From NCBI RefSeq assembly GCF_011250565.1, contig NZ_JAANMS010000008.1, positions 42,971 through 106,970 of the forward strand: a DNA stretch of 64,000 bases, read 5' to 3'. The position numbers and the translations under genes were made by a program. Below the pieces are notes generated by a model, which was not told the origin of the DNA, ran no database searches, and saw only the letters and a list, made by a program, of their open reading frames with translations. Source of the DNA: Nocardioides sp. IC4_145. Its GTDB lineage: Bacteria; Actinomycetota; Actinomycetes; Propionibacteriales; Nocardioidaceae. Positions 38,437 through 46,090 of the stretch are shown here, piece after piece; the stretch's first letter is position 1, and every line of letters begins with the position of its first letter.

Positions 38437-39638
38437 CCGTCGACCGCACGCTCCTGGACCCGCTGCTGGTCTTCGCCGCCGGCGCGCGGCTGGACCGCGG
38501 GTTCGGCCACCTCGACCGGGACGGGTCCGTCGATGGTGGGCGCGGGCTGGAGCTCTGGATCAACGCGCGGATGACCTACGTCTTCGCGCTCGCGTCGATG
38601 CTGGACGACGCGGGTCCGGTGCCGGCCCGGGAGCTGGCGCGGCACGGCGTCGACGCACTCTCGGGGCCGTTCGAGGACCGCGTGCACGGCGGCTGGTGGA
38701 GCGCCCTCGACGCCGATGCGGTGCCGACGCAGGACACGAAGTCCTGCTACGACCACGCCTTCGTCGTGCTCGCCTCCGCCGCCGCGGCGGTCGCCGGTGT
38801 GCCGGGCGCGGGCGACCTGCTCGAGCGTGCGCTGGCGGTGCACGAGCAGCGCTTCTGGGACGAGGCGCGGGGTCTCTGCGTCGAGTCGTGGTCCGGCGAC
38901 TGGTCGGTCGCCGAGGGCTACCGCGGTGCCAACGGCTGCATGCACACCGTCGAGGCCTACCTCGTCGCCGCCGACGCCACCGGCGACCCGGTCTGGCGTG
39001 CCCGGGCGCTGCGCGTCGCCGAGCACCTCGTCGACCGGGTCGCCCGCGCGCACGACTGGCGGGTGGTCGAGCACTTCGACGCCTCGTGGCGGCCGCTGCC
39101 CGAGCACAACCGGGATCGACCGGCCGACCCGTTCCGCCCCTACGGCGCGACGCCCGGTCACGGGCTGGAGTGGGCCCGCCTGCTCGTCTCGCTCCGCGCC
39201 GCGGTCGAGCGCGCCGGCGACGAGCCGCCTGCCTGGCTGCTCGAGGCGGCCGTCGGCCTCTTCGACCGGGCGGCCGCCGACGCCGACGAGGGCCGCACCG
39301 GCTTCCCCTACACCATCAACTGGTCGGGGGCGCCCGTCGTCGACCAGCGGTTCCACTGGGTCCACTGCGAGGCGGTGCTCGCTGCCGACGCGCTCGCCCG
39401 GGCGACGGGCGGGGAGCGGTACGCGGCGCTGGCGGAGCGGTGGTGGACCTTCACCGTCGAGCACTTCGTCGAGGGCGATGGCTCGTGGCTCCACGAGCTC
39501 GACGTCCGCCTCGCGCCCTCGGGTGGGACCTGGCCGGGCAAGCCCGACGCCTACCACGCGGCGAACGCCCTGCTCCTCCGGTCGCTGCCGCTCGCTCCTT
39601 CCGCCCCCGTCGCCCTCCGCGGCCCGGTCGCTGGTTGA
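38433..39638 (+). CDS. AGE-family sugar epimerase/isomerase
   Basis: A 401-residue (alpha/alpha)6-barrel protein of the N-acylglucosamine 2-epimerase family, which includes mannose and sulfoquinovose isomerases. Motifs include GGRGLELWINARMTYVFAL, HGGWWSALDAD, KSCYDHAFVVLASAAA, and the histidines in ANGCMHTVEAYL and QRFHWVHCEAV. Exact sugar cannot be assigned. GTG overlaps the M1 peptidase stop by 4 bp, so it is co-translated with a secreted protease, an odd pairing. Its last two residues and stop (Ala-Gly-stop) lie in an arm of the repeat at 39630-39780. Confidence 0.87.
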   Translation: MTVDRTLLDPLLVFAAGARLDRGFGHLDRDGSVDGGRGLELWINARMTYVFALASMLDDAGPVPARELARHGVDALSGPFEDRVHGGWWSALDADAVPTQDTKSCYDHAFVVLASAAAAVAGVPGAGDLLERALAVHEQRFWDEARGLCVESWSGDWSVAEGYRGANGCMHTVEAYLVAADATGDPVWRARALRVAEHLVDRVARAHDWRVVEHFDASWRPLPEHNRDRPADPFRPYGATPGHGLEWARLLVSLRAAVERAGDEPPAWLLEAAVGLFDRAAADADEGRTGFPYTINWSGAPVVDQRFHWVHCEAVLAADALARATGGERYAALAERWWTFTVEHFVEGDGSWLHELDVRLAPSGGTWPGKPDAYHAANALLLRSLPLAPSAPVALRGPVAG

Positions 39639-39780
39639 GCCGGCGCCCTCGGCCCAACCAGCGGTGGCGAGGCCGGTACTCGTCGACCGGCTACCAGAAG
39701 TCGGCCCGTGGGCGCATCGGCCCAGGTCGCGACCGCGGCCGGATGAGTTCTGGTAGTCCCTCGACGCCGGCTCAACCAGC
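39630..39780 (+). repeat. Inverted repeat that supplies both flanking stop codons
   Basis: Perfect 16-bp arms: GCTGGTTGAGCCGGCG (39630-39645) and its complement (39765-39780). Each arm contains GCTGGTTGA read by the adjacent gene as Ala-Gly-stop, so the two convergent genes end in repeat sequence. Inside, CTACCAGAA (around 39692) and TTCTGGTAG (39749-39757) form a second inverted pair. No gene is present between. Confidence 0.75.
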
Positions 39781-41139
39781 GGCAGGGACGATCTTCGCGG
39801 TGAAGCGGGCGAGGAGGCTGGGGCGGCGGGTGAGGGACTCCTCGGCGTCGGCGAGGCGGGTGGCGCGAAGGCCGGCGTTGATGCCGAGCCACCGCAGCGG
39901 TTCCGGCTCCCAGGCGGGGGAGCGGTGGCCGACCCACGGCAGCCGGACCAGCTCGGTGTCGTGGCCGAGCACGAGGTCGCGCAGGGTGCGGCCGGCGAGG
40001 TTCGTGGTGGCGACCCCGTCGCCGACGTACCCGCCCGCCCACGCGAGCCCGGTCCGACGGTCCAGCCCGACCGAGGCGCACCAGTCCCGGGCGATGCCGA
40101 GCGGGCCGCCCCAGGCGTGGGTGACGCGCGTGCCGGCGAGCACGGGGAAGAGGTCGACGAGAGTGGCGTGCAGCCCGGCGAAGACCCGCTCGTCGCGGTC
40201 GAACGCGGGGCTGACCCGCGAGCCGAGGTGGTACGGCGCGCCACGCCCGCCGAAGGCGAGCCGGTCGTCGGCGGTCCGCTGGCCGTAGATGACCAGGTGC
40301 CGGTGGTCGCTGAACGTCTCGCGCCGAGCCAGCCCGATCTCGTCCCACACCGCGGCCGGCAGCGGCTCGGTGGCGATCATGAGCGAGTAGACCGGGACGA
40401 CCGCGCGCCGCTGCCCGGGCAGCAGCGGGGTGTACCCCTCCGTCGCGCGCACGACGACGTCGGCGCGCACGTCCCCGACGGCGGTCCGGGCGCGGCCGGG
40501 CTCGATCGCGGTGACCCGCGTGCCCTCGTGGATGGTGACGCCGTGCCGCTCGCACGCCTCGGCCAGGCCGCGGACCAGGCGCGCGGGGTGGATGGCGGCG
40601 CAGTCGGGGGTGTACGTCGCGCCGACGGTGCTCCTCGCGCGCAGCACGCCGGTCGCCTCCCGCCCGTCGAGCAGCCGCAGGTCGTCCTCGCCGCGGCCCC
40701 AGGTGCGTGCCGCGGCGACCTCGGCGCGAGCGCGCGCCCACTGGGCCCGGTTGCGGGCGACGACGACGGTGCCGCCCTTGGCCAGGTGGCAGTCGATGCC
40801 CTCGGCAGCAGCGGTCCGCGCCACCTCGTCGACCGTCGCGCGCATGGCCCGGTGCTGCGCGAGCGCGGCGTCGCGCCCGGCGGCGGCCGCCAGCGCGGGC
40901 AGGGAGGCGGGGAAGAGTGCCGAGCACCACCCGCCGTTGCGCCCGGACGCGCCGTGCCCGACCTGCTCGGCCTCGAGCACGACGATGCGCAGGGAGGGGT
41001 CGGCGACGGCGAGGGAGTACGCCGTCCACAGCCCGGTGTAGCCGGCGCCGACGACGACCACGTCGGCGTCGCGGGCGCCCGGCAGCGGTGGGCGCGACGG
41101 CGCGGGCGGGGCCGTGTCGTGCCACAGCGAACGGGTCAA
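39772..41139 (-). CDS. FAD-dependent amine/amino-acid oxidoreductase (DadA/PuuB-like)
   Basis: A 455-residue DAO-fold flavoprotein. The FAD motif is VVVVGAGYTGLWTAYSLA, then LEAEQVGHGASGRNGGW, the pattern of gamma-glutamylputrescine oxidase and related amine oxidases; the late GGYVGDGVATTNLAGRTL is also typical. Start is TTG 41139, which overlaps the stop of the Lrp gene as TTGA; the frame is otherwise open far upstream but the family N-terminus begins here. In this polyamine cluster an oxidase of putrescine or a gamma-glutamyl or acyl derivative is the best guess. No puuA-like glutamate-putrescine ligase is in the window. Confidence 0.86.
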   Translation of the reverse strand: MTRSLWHDTAPPAPSRPPLPGARDADVVVVGAGYTGLWTAYSLAVADPSLRIVVLEAEQVGHGASGRNGGWCSALFPASLPALAAAAGRDAALAQHRAMRATVDEVARTAAAEGIDCHLAKGGTVVVARNRAQWARARAEVAAARTWGRGEDDLRLLDGREATGVLRARSTVGATYTPDCAAIHPARLVRGLAEACERHGVTIHEGTRVTAIEPGRARTAVGDVRADVVVRATEGYTPLLPGQRRAVVPVYSLMIATEPLPAAVWDEIGLARRETFSDHRHLVIYGQRTADDRLAFGGRGAPYHLGSRVSPAFDRDERVFAGLHATLVDLFPVLAGTRVTHAWGGPLGIARDWCASVGLDRRTGLAWAGGYVGDGVATTNLAGRTLRDLVLGHDTELVRLPWVGHRSPAWEPEPLRWLGINAGLRATRLADAEESLTRRPSLLARFTAKIVPAAG

Positions 41140-41609
41140 CGGACACCCCAGGAGTAGGTCTGCTTGCGCAGGCTGAGGTACATGAACGTCTCGGTCGCGA
41201 CGACGCCCTCGATCGAGCGCACGCGGTGGGAGAGCAGGTCGAGGAGGTGGTCGTCGCTCTCGCAGACCACCTCGACGAGCAGGTCGAACGAGCCGGCCGT
41301 GATCACGACGTAGTCGACCTCGTCGAGCGCGCTCAGCGCGTCGGCGACCGGCTCGAGCGGGCCCCGCACCTTGACGCCGACCATCGCCTGTCGCGCGAAG
41401 CCGAGCTCGAGCGGGTCGGTGACCGCCACGACCTGCATGACGCCGCCCTCGACGAGCCGCTGCACCCGCTGGCGCACCGCGGCCTCCGAGAGCCCGACGA
41501 CCTTGCCGATGGCCGCGTAGGAACGCCGACCGTCCTGCTGGAGCTGCTCGATAATCGCCTTCGAGACGTCGTCGAGCACCACGGGGGTGCGGTCCTGCCG
41601 GCGGGTCAT
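41136..41609 (-). CDS. Lrp/AsnC family transcriptional regulator
   Basis: A 157-residue regulator. The N-terminal winged helix-turn-helix covers about 17-65 (AIIEQLQQDGRRSYAAIG, EAAVRQRVQRLVEGG). The C-terminal AsnC/RAM effector domain covers about 75-150 (VDYVVITAGSFDLLVEVV). ATG 41609 chosen as the family N-terminus. It sits between the oxidase (co-translated by TTGA overlap) and the divergent PotD-type gene. It is the likely regulator of the polyamine cluster; candidate operators are at 41682-41720 and 47545-47578. Confidence 0.93.
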   Translation of the reverse strand: MTRRQDRTPVVLDDVSKAIIEQLQQDGRRSYAAIGKVVGLSEAAVRQRVQRLVEGGVMQVVAVTDPLELGFARQAMVGVKVRGPLEPVADALSALDEVDYVVITAGSFDLLVEVVCESDDHLLDLLSHRVRSIEGVVATETFMYLSLRKQTYSWGVR

Positions 41610-41681
41610 GGGCGGCACTCTCCCACGGCGGGGCCGGTCCGAGCGACCACGGAACGCCGAGGCAGGCCGAGACCGCACGAG

Positions 41682-41720
41682 CGATTTCGTTGCGAACACG
41701 TTTCGTGTCGACGGTTTCGC
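41682..41720 (+). promoter_or_regulatory. Candidate Lrp operator upstream of potD
   Basis: Contains ATTTCGTTGCGAAC (41684-41697) and CACGTTTCG, CGACGG, TTTCG in series (41697-41719). The same words recur at 47545-47578 in front of the divergent aminotransferase and aldehyde dehydrogenase genes. Position between the divergent lrp and potD genes fits an autoregulated Lrp-type site. Confidence 0.5.
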
Positions 41721-41749
41721 TTGCCGGGGGTCCCGCTCGGTGGCACGAT
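41721..41749 (+). promoter_or_regulatory. Candidate promoter of potDABC
   Basis: TTGCCG (41721-41726), 17-nt spacer, CACGAT (41744-41749). It directly abuts the candidate operator. The leader to ATG 41806 would be about 50 nt. Confidence 0.45.
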
Positions 41750-41805
41750 CCGGAGCACGCCAGCCCGAGACGAGCTGCGGCCGCACGGCCGCCGAGGGGA
41801 GCCGG

Positions 41806-43008
41806 ATGACACCGCGACCGCCCACCGGCCCGTCGGCTGCCCGCGGCGGGCTGGCCACGCGGCGTACCGTCCTGCGGGGCCTGGGGGGCCTCGCAGTGGC
41901 GGGTGCGAGCGTGGGGGTGCTGCCGCTCTTCGGCCAGGACGGCGCCCAGCAGGACCCCGCCGACTGCCGGGCTCCCGACCGGTCCGCCGACGACCGGCTG
42001 GTCGTGGTGTCGAACTGGCCGGGCTACATCGACCCGCGCCGCGACGAGGGCAACACCCGCGACCTGCTCGAGGAGCGGACCGGAATCACCGTCCGCTACA
42101 CCGACGACATCAACGACAACGCGGAGTTCTACGCCAAGGTGCGCAACCAGCTCGGCAGCTGCGAGCCGGTCGACCGCGACCTGATGATGCTGACCGACTG
42201 GATGGCGGCCCGGATGATCAGCCTCGGCTGGGTCCAGCCGCTGGACCGGAAGAACGTCCCCAACCTGCACGCCAACCTCATCGAGCCGCTGCGCGGCGTG
42301 GCGTGGGACCCCGACCTGCAGTACCACGCGCCTTGGCAGACCGGCCTGACCGGCGTCGCCTACAACGCCGCGAAGACCGGCGAGATCGGGAGCTTCGCCG
42401 AGCTGCTCGACGACCCGGCGCTCAAGGGGCGCGTCACGCTCCTGTCGGAGATGCGCGACACGATGGCGTTCGCGCTCAAGGTGGTCGGCGCCGACCCGGA
42501 GGACTTCACGCAGGACCAGTGGGACGACGCGATCGACCGGCTGCGCAAGGCGGTGAGCGACGGCCAGGTCCGCGCGTTCACCGGGAACGAGTACATCCAG
42601 GACCTCGCCGCCGGCAACATCGTCGCCTGCGAGGCGTGGTCCGGCGACGTCATCCAGCTCCAGTTCGAGAACCCCGACATCAGGTTCGTGGCGCCCGAGG
42701 AGGGCCTCGCGCTGTGGAGCGACAACATGCTCGTGCCCAACGGCGCCGAGCACCAGGCCAACGCCGAGGCCTGGATCGACCACTACTACGACCCGGCGAT
42801 CGCCGCGCGGCTCGCGGCCTGGGTCAACTACATCTGCCCCGTCGAGGGCGCCCGGGAGGAGATGGAGAAGCTCGACCCCTCGTTGGTCGACAACACCCTC
42901 ATCTTCCCCGACGCGGAGATGCTCGCGCAGACCTTCGCCTTCATGCCGCTCGACGACCGCCAGGCGATGGCCTACGAAAGGGACTGGTCCGATGTCACAG
43001 GTGGCTGA
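41806..43008 (+). CDS. Polyamine ABC transporter substrate-binding protein (PotD/PotF type)
   Basis: A 400-residue exported binding protein. The signal is twin-arginine-like (ATRRTVLRGLGGLAVAGA, R19-R20), unusual for PotD but common in actinobacteria. The mature part opens VVSNWPGYIDP, the hallmark of spermidine/putrescine binders; later EAWSGDVIQLQFENPDIRF and NYICPVEGAREEM are typical. ATG 41806 has GAGGGGAG upstream. It is first in the four-gene transporter operon and overlaps potA by 17 bp. Confidence 0.92.
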   Translation: MTPRPPTGPSAARGGLATRRTVLRGLGGLAVAGASVGVLPLFGQDGAQQDPADCRAPDRSADDRLVVVSNWPGYIDPRRDEGNTRDLLEERTGITVRYTDDINDNAEFYAKVRNQLGSCEPVDRDLMMLTDWMAARMISLGWVQPLDRKNVPNLHANLIEPLRGVAWDPDLQYHAPWQTGLTGVAYNAAKTGEIGSFAELLDDPALKGRVTLLSEMRDTMAFALKVVGADPEDFTQDQWDDAIDRLRKAVSDGQVRAFTGNEYIQDLAAGNIVACEAWSGDVIQLQFENPDIRFVAPEEGLALWSDNMLVPNGAEHQANAEAWIDHYYDPAIAARLAAWVNYICPVEGAREEMEKLDPSLVDNTLIFPDAEMLAQTFAFMPLDDRQAMAYERDWSDVTGG

Positions 43009-44188
43009 GACCCCCACGAGCCCCGAGCGCCCGTCCGCACCCGCGCGCGACGGCGACCACACGGCGTACGACGGGTTGCGGCTGCGCCAGGTGACCAAGG
43101 AGTTCGCGGGCGGGTTCACGGCGGTCCGCTCGCTGGACCTGGACGTGCCGCGCGGGTCGTTCTTCGCGCTGCTCGGGCCGTCCGGGTGCGGCAAGACCAC
43201 CACGCTGCGGATGGTCGCCGGACTCGAGACGCCGACCTCCGGCACGATCACGCTGGCCGGGCAGGACATCACCTACGCCAAGCCGTATCGCCGACCGGTG
43301 AACACCGTCTTCCAGAGCTACGCGCTCTTCCCGCACCTCGACATCTTCGAGAACGTCGCCTTCGGCCTGCGCCGCCGCAAGGAGAAGGACGTCGACCGCC
43401 GGGTCCGCGAGATGCTCGAGCTGGTCGAGCTCTCGTCGCAGGCCCGCAAGCGCCCCGCGCAGCTCTCCGGCGGCCAGCAGCAGCGGGTCGCGCTGGCGCG
43501 GGCGCTCATCAACCAGCCCGAGGTGCTGCTGCTGGACGAGCCGCTCGGCGCGCTCGACCTCAAGCTGCGCCGGTCGATGCAGATCGAGGTCAAGCGGATC
43601 CAGATGGAGGTGGGACGAACCTTCGTCCACGTCACCCACGACCAGGAGGAGGCCATGACGATGGCCGACACGGTCGCGGTGATGAACGGCGGCGTGATCG
43701 AGCAGATGGGCGCCCCGGCCGAGCTCTACGAGAACCCGCGCAGCACCTTCGTCGCCAACTTCCTCGGCCAGTCCAACCTCATCGAGGGGCGGGTCGTGCA
43801 GCGGGCCGCCGACGTCACCAGCGTGGACATGCACGGCATCGCCGTCTCCGTGCCGACCCCGCGCGTGCACACCGACAGCGACGCCGGCTGGGTCGGCATC
43901 CGCCCGGAGAAGGTGCTGATCGGACCACCGGGCGAGGAGCTCGACGCGCCCGGCAACACCATCCCGGGCGGCGTCGTCAGCGACGTGAGCTTCGTCGGGG
44001 TGAGCACGCAGTACCTCGTGCGGATGCCGTGGGGCCAGGAGCTGCAGGTCTTCTCGCAGAACACCGGGCGCACCCGGATGTTCAGCCAGGGCGAGCAGGT
44101 CGAGCTGTCCTGGCGGCCGGAGTACGCCTTCCTCCTCGACCGCAGCCAGGACGCCGCCGCCGGTGCGGCCGAGCGCGTGGGTGGCTGA
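42992..44188 (+). CDS. potA: Polyamine ABC transporter ATP-binding protein (PotA type)
   Basis: A 398-residue ATPase. Walker A is GPSGCGKTT (62-70), signature LSGGQQQRVALARAL, Walker B VLLLDEPLGALD, and the H-loop THDQEEAMTMAD. The C-terminal TOBE region (NLIEGRVVQ, GIRPEKVLI) is complete. It overlaps the 3' end of the binding-protein gene by 17 bp, and the permease GTG follows with no gap. Confidence 0.94.
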   Translation: MSQVAETPTSPERPSAPARDGDHTAYDGLRLRQVTKEFAGGFTAVRSLDLDVPRGSFFALLGPSGCGKTTTLRMVAGLETPTSGTITLAGQDITYAKPYRRPVNTVFQSYALFPHLDIFENVAFGLRRRKEKDVDRRVREMLELVELSSQARKRPAQLSGGQQQRVALARALINQPEVLLLDEPLGALDLKLRRSMQIEVKRIQMEVGRTFVHVTHDQEEAMTMADTVAVMNGGVIEQMGAPAELYENPRSTFVANFLGQSNLIEGRVVQRAADVTSVDMHGIAVSVPTPRVHTDSDAGWVGIRPEKVLIGPPGEELDAPGNTIPGGVVSDVSFVGVSTQYLVRMPWGQELQVFSQNTGRTRMFSQGEQVELSWRPEYAFLLDRSQDAAAGAAERVGG

Positions 44189-45133
44189 GTGACCAGCACC
44201 GCGGGGGTCGCCCCGCCCCTCGACGTACCCGGCACCGGGACCGGCCCGACGCCCGGCGCGCCTCCCGAGGTGCCGCCGGAGACCGGCCGGCGCCGCGGGA
44301 AGACCGGCTACCTGCTGCTCCTGCCGGGCGCGCTGTGGCTGGTGCTGTTCTTCGTCGTGCCGTTCTACTCCCTGGTCGCGACCAGCCTCTACGACCCGGC
44401 CGGCTCCGACTTCCGCGGCTACGAGATGACCTGGGCCGTCGGCAACTACGTCGACGCGCTCCAGGAGTACTGGCGCCCGATGCTGCGCTCGCTCTGGTAC
44501 GGCGCGCTGGCGACGCTCTTCTGCCTGGTCCTGGGCTACGTGCTGGCCTACGCGATCGCGTTCAAGGCCGGCCGCTGGAAGAACCTGATGCTGGTGCTGG
44601 TCGTGGCACCGTTCTTCACCAGCTTCCTGGTGCGCACGCTGTCGTGGAAGCTGATCCTCGCCGACGACGGCTGGGTCGTGAACACGCTCCAGTTCCTCCA
44701 GGTGCTCGGCGAGGACGGCCGGCTGCTCGCGACGCCGGTCGCGGTCGTGGCCGGCCTGACCTACAACTTCCTGCCGTTCATGGTGCTGCCGCTCTACGCC
44801 AGCCTCGACAAGATCGACCCGCGGCTCGTCGAGGCGTCCAGCGACCTCTACGCCCACCCGGCCGTCGGCTTCTTCAAGGTGACCTGGCCGTTGTCCCTGC
44901 CCGGCGTGGTCTCGGGGACGCTGCTCACCTTCATCCCGGCCTCGGGCGACTACATCAACGCCGAGCTGCTCGGCTCGCCGAACCAGCGGATGGTCGGCGG
45001 GGTCATCCAGAGCCTGTTCACCGACGCCAACGACTACCCAGCCGCCGCGGCGCTGTCGATGGTGCTGATGGTGCTGATCGTCGTGATGGTCCTGCTCTAC
45101 GTACGCCGTGCGGGGACGGAGGAGCTCCTGTGA
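44189..45133 (+). CDS. potB: Polyamine ABC transporter permease (PotB type)
   Basis: A 314-residue permease with six expected membrane helices after a 35-residue Pro-rich cytoplasmic start. The first helix LLLLPGALWLVLFFVVPFYS is typical PotB. The cytoplasmic EAA-like loop is DPRLVEASSDLYAHPAVGFF. GTG 44189 follows the potA stop directly; the end overlaps potC by 4 bp. Confidence 0.93.
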   Translation: MTSTAGVAPPLDVPGTGTGPTPGAPPEVPPETGRRRGKTGYLLLLPGALWLVLFFVVPFYSLVATSLYDPAGSDFRGYEMTWAVGNYVDALQEYWRPMLRSLWYGALATLFCLVLGYVLAYAIAFKAGRWKNLMLVLVVAPFFTSFLVRTLSWKLILADDGWVVNTLQFLQVLGEDGRLLATPVAVVAGLTYNFLPFMVLPLYASLDKIDPRLVEASSDLYAHPAVGFFKVTWPLSLPGVVSGTLLTFIPASGDYINAELLGSPNQRMVGGVIQSLFTDANDYPAAAALSMVLMVLIVVMVLLYVRRAGTEELL

Positions 45134-45939
45134 GCCGGGCGGGCAGGTGGGTGCGCGAGCACCTGGTGCTGGTGCTGGGGCTGCTGGTGCTGGCCTACAC
45201 GTTCGTGCCGATCGCGATCGTGGTGCTGATGAGCTTCAACGCGCCGGCCAGCCGCAACGTCTACGCCTTCGACGGCTTCACCCTCGACAACTGGGCGAAC
45301 CCCTGCGCGGACCCCGGCATGTGCGACGCGCTCGCGCGCAGCGTCCAGATCGGCCTGCTCTCGACGCTGCTGGCGACCGTGCTCGGCACGCTCGCGGCGT
45401 TCGCGCTGGTGCGCCACGACTTCGCCGGCCGCTCCGCGAGCAACCTGCTGGTCTTCCTGCCGATGGCCGCGCCCGAGATCGTGCTCGGCTCCTCGCTGCT
45501 GGCGCTCTTCGTGGCGACCGGCTTCAGCGGTCAGCTCGGCTTCTGGACGATCTTCGTCGCCCACGTGATGTTCTGCCTGTCGTTCGTGGTCGTCGCGGTC
45601 CGCGCCCGTCTCGCGGGCATGGACGACCACCTCGAGCAGGCGGCGATGGACCTCTACGCGACGCCGGTGCAGACCTTCCGCCGGGTGACCTTCCCGCTGG
45701 TGTTCCCGGGCATCCTCGGCGCCGCGCTGCTGAGCTTCTCGCTGTCCTTCGACGACTTCATCATCACCAACCTCAACGCCGGCACCACCACGACGTTCCC
45801 GATGTACGTCTGGGGCGTCGCCCAGCGCGGCGTGCCGATGCAGGTCAACGTGATCGGCACCGTGATGTTCCTCGTCTCGGTCGCCATCGTCGTCGTCGGC
45901 GAGGTCGGCAACCGCCGCCGGCTTGCCGCCCGCACCTGA
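45130..45939 (+). CDS. potC: Polyamine ABC transporter permease (PotC type)
   Basis: A 269-residue permease, normal PotC length. It starts LVLGLLVLAYTFVPIAIVVL and has MSFNAPASRN after the first helix, a typical PotC phrase. The EAA loop is DDHLEQAAMDLYATPVQTF, and LSFDDFIITNLNAG is the conserved PotC segment. GTG overlaps potB by 4 bp. A tandem-repeat element follows the gene. Confidence 0.94.
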   Translation: MSRAGRWVREHLVLVLGLLVLAYTFVPIAIVVLMSFNAPASRNVYAFDGFTLDNWANPCADPGMCDALARSVQIGLLSTLLATVLGTLAAFALVRHDFAGRSASNLLVFLPMAAPEIVLGSSLLALFVATGFSGQLGFWTIFVAHVMFCLSFVVVAVRARLAGMDDHLEQAAMDLYATPVQTFRRVTFPLVFPGILGAALLSFSLSFDDFIITNLNAGTTTTFPMYVWGVAQRGVPMQVNVIGTVMFLVSVAIVVVGEVGNRRRLAART

Positions 45940-45940
45940 C

Positions 45941-46082
45941 CCGCCGAGGTGGCGCCCGCGCAGGGTCGAGGTGGCGCCCGCGCAGGGCCGAGGTGGCGCC
46001 CGCGCAGGGCCGAGGTGGCGCCCAAGCAGGGTCGCGCCTGCGGGGCTGCTACTCCGGCGCTGCGGGAGTGCCATCTCGGCGG
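45941..46082 (+). repeat. Four 22-bp tandem repeats within an inverted-repeat element
   Basis: 45945-46032 holds four head-to-tail copies of a 22-bp unit (opens CGAGGTGGCGCCCGCGCAGG). The third copy matches the second exactly; others differ by one to three bases. The outer ends, CCGCCGAGGTGGC (45941-45953) and GCCATCTCGGCGG (46070-46082), are complementary except at one position. It fills the gap between convergent potC and the aminotransferase gene. Confidence 0.8.
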
Positions 46083-46090
46083 GGGGAGGG

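Noticed and set aside
41140..43272. Long upstream extension of the oxidase frame through lrp and potD
   Set aside because: The family N-terminus begins at TTG 41139; the extension is antisense to potD and out of frame with lrp.
45945..46032. Possible CRISPR array
   Set aside because: The 22-bp units are directly adjacent with no spacers, and no cas genes are present.
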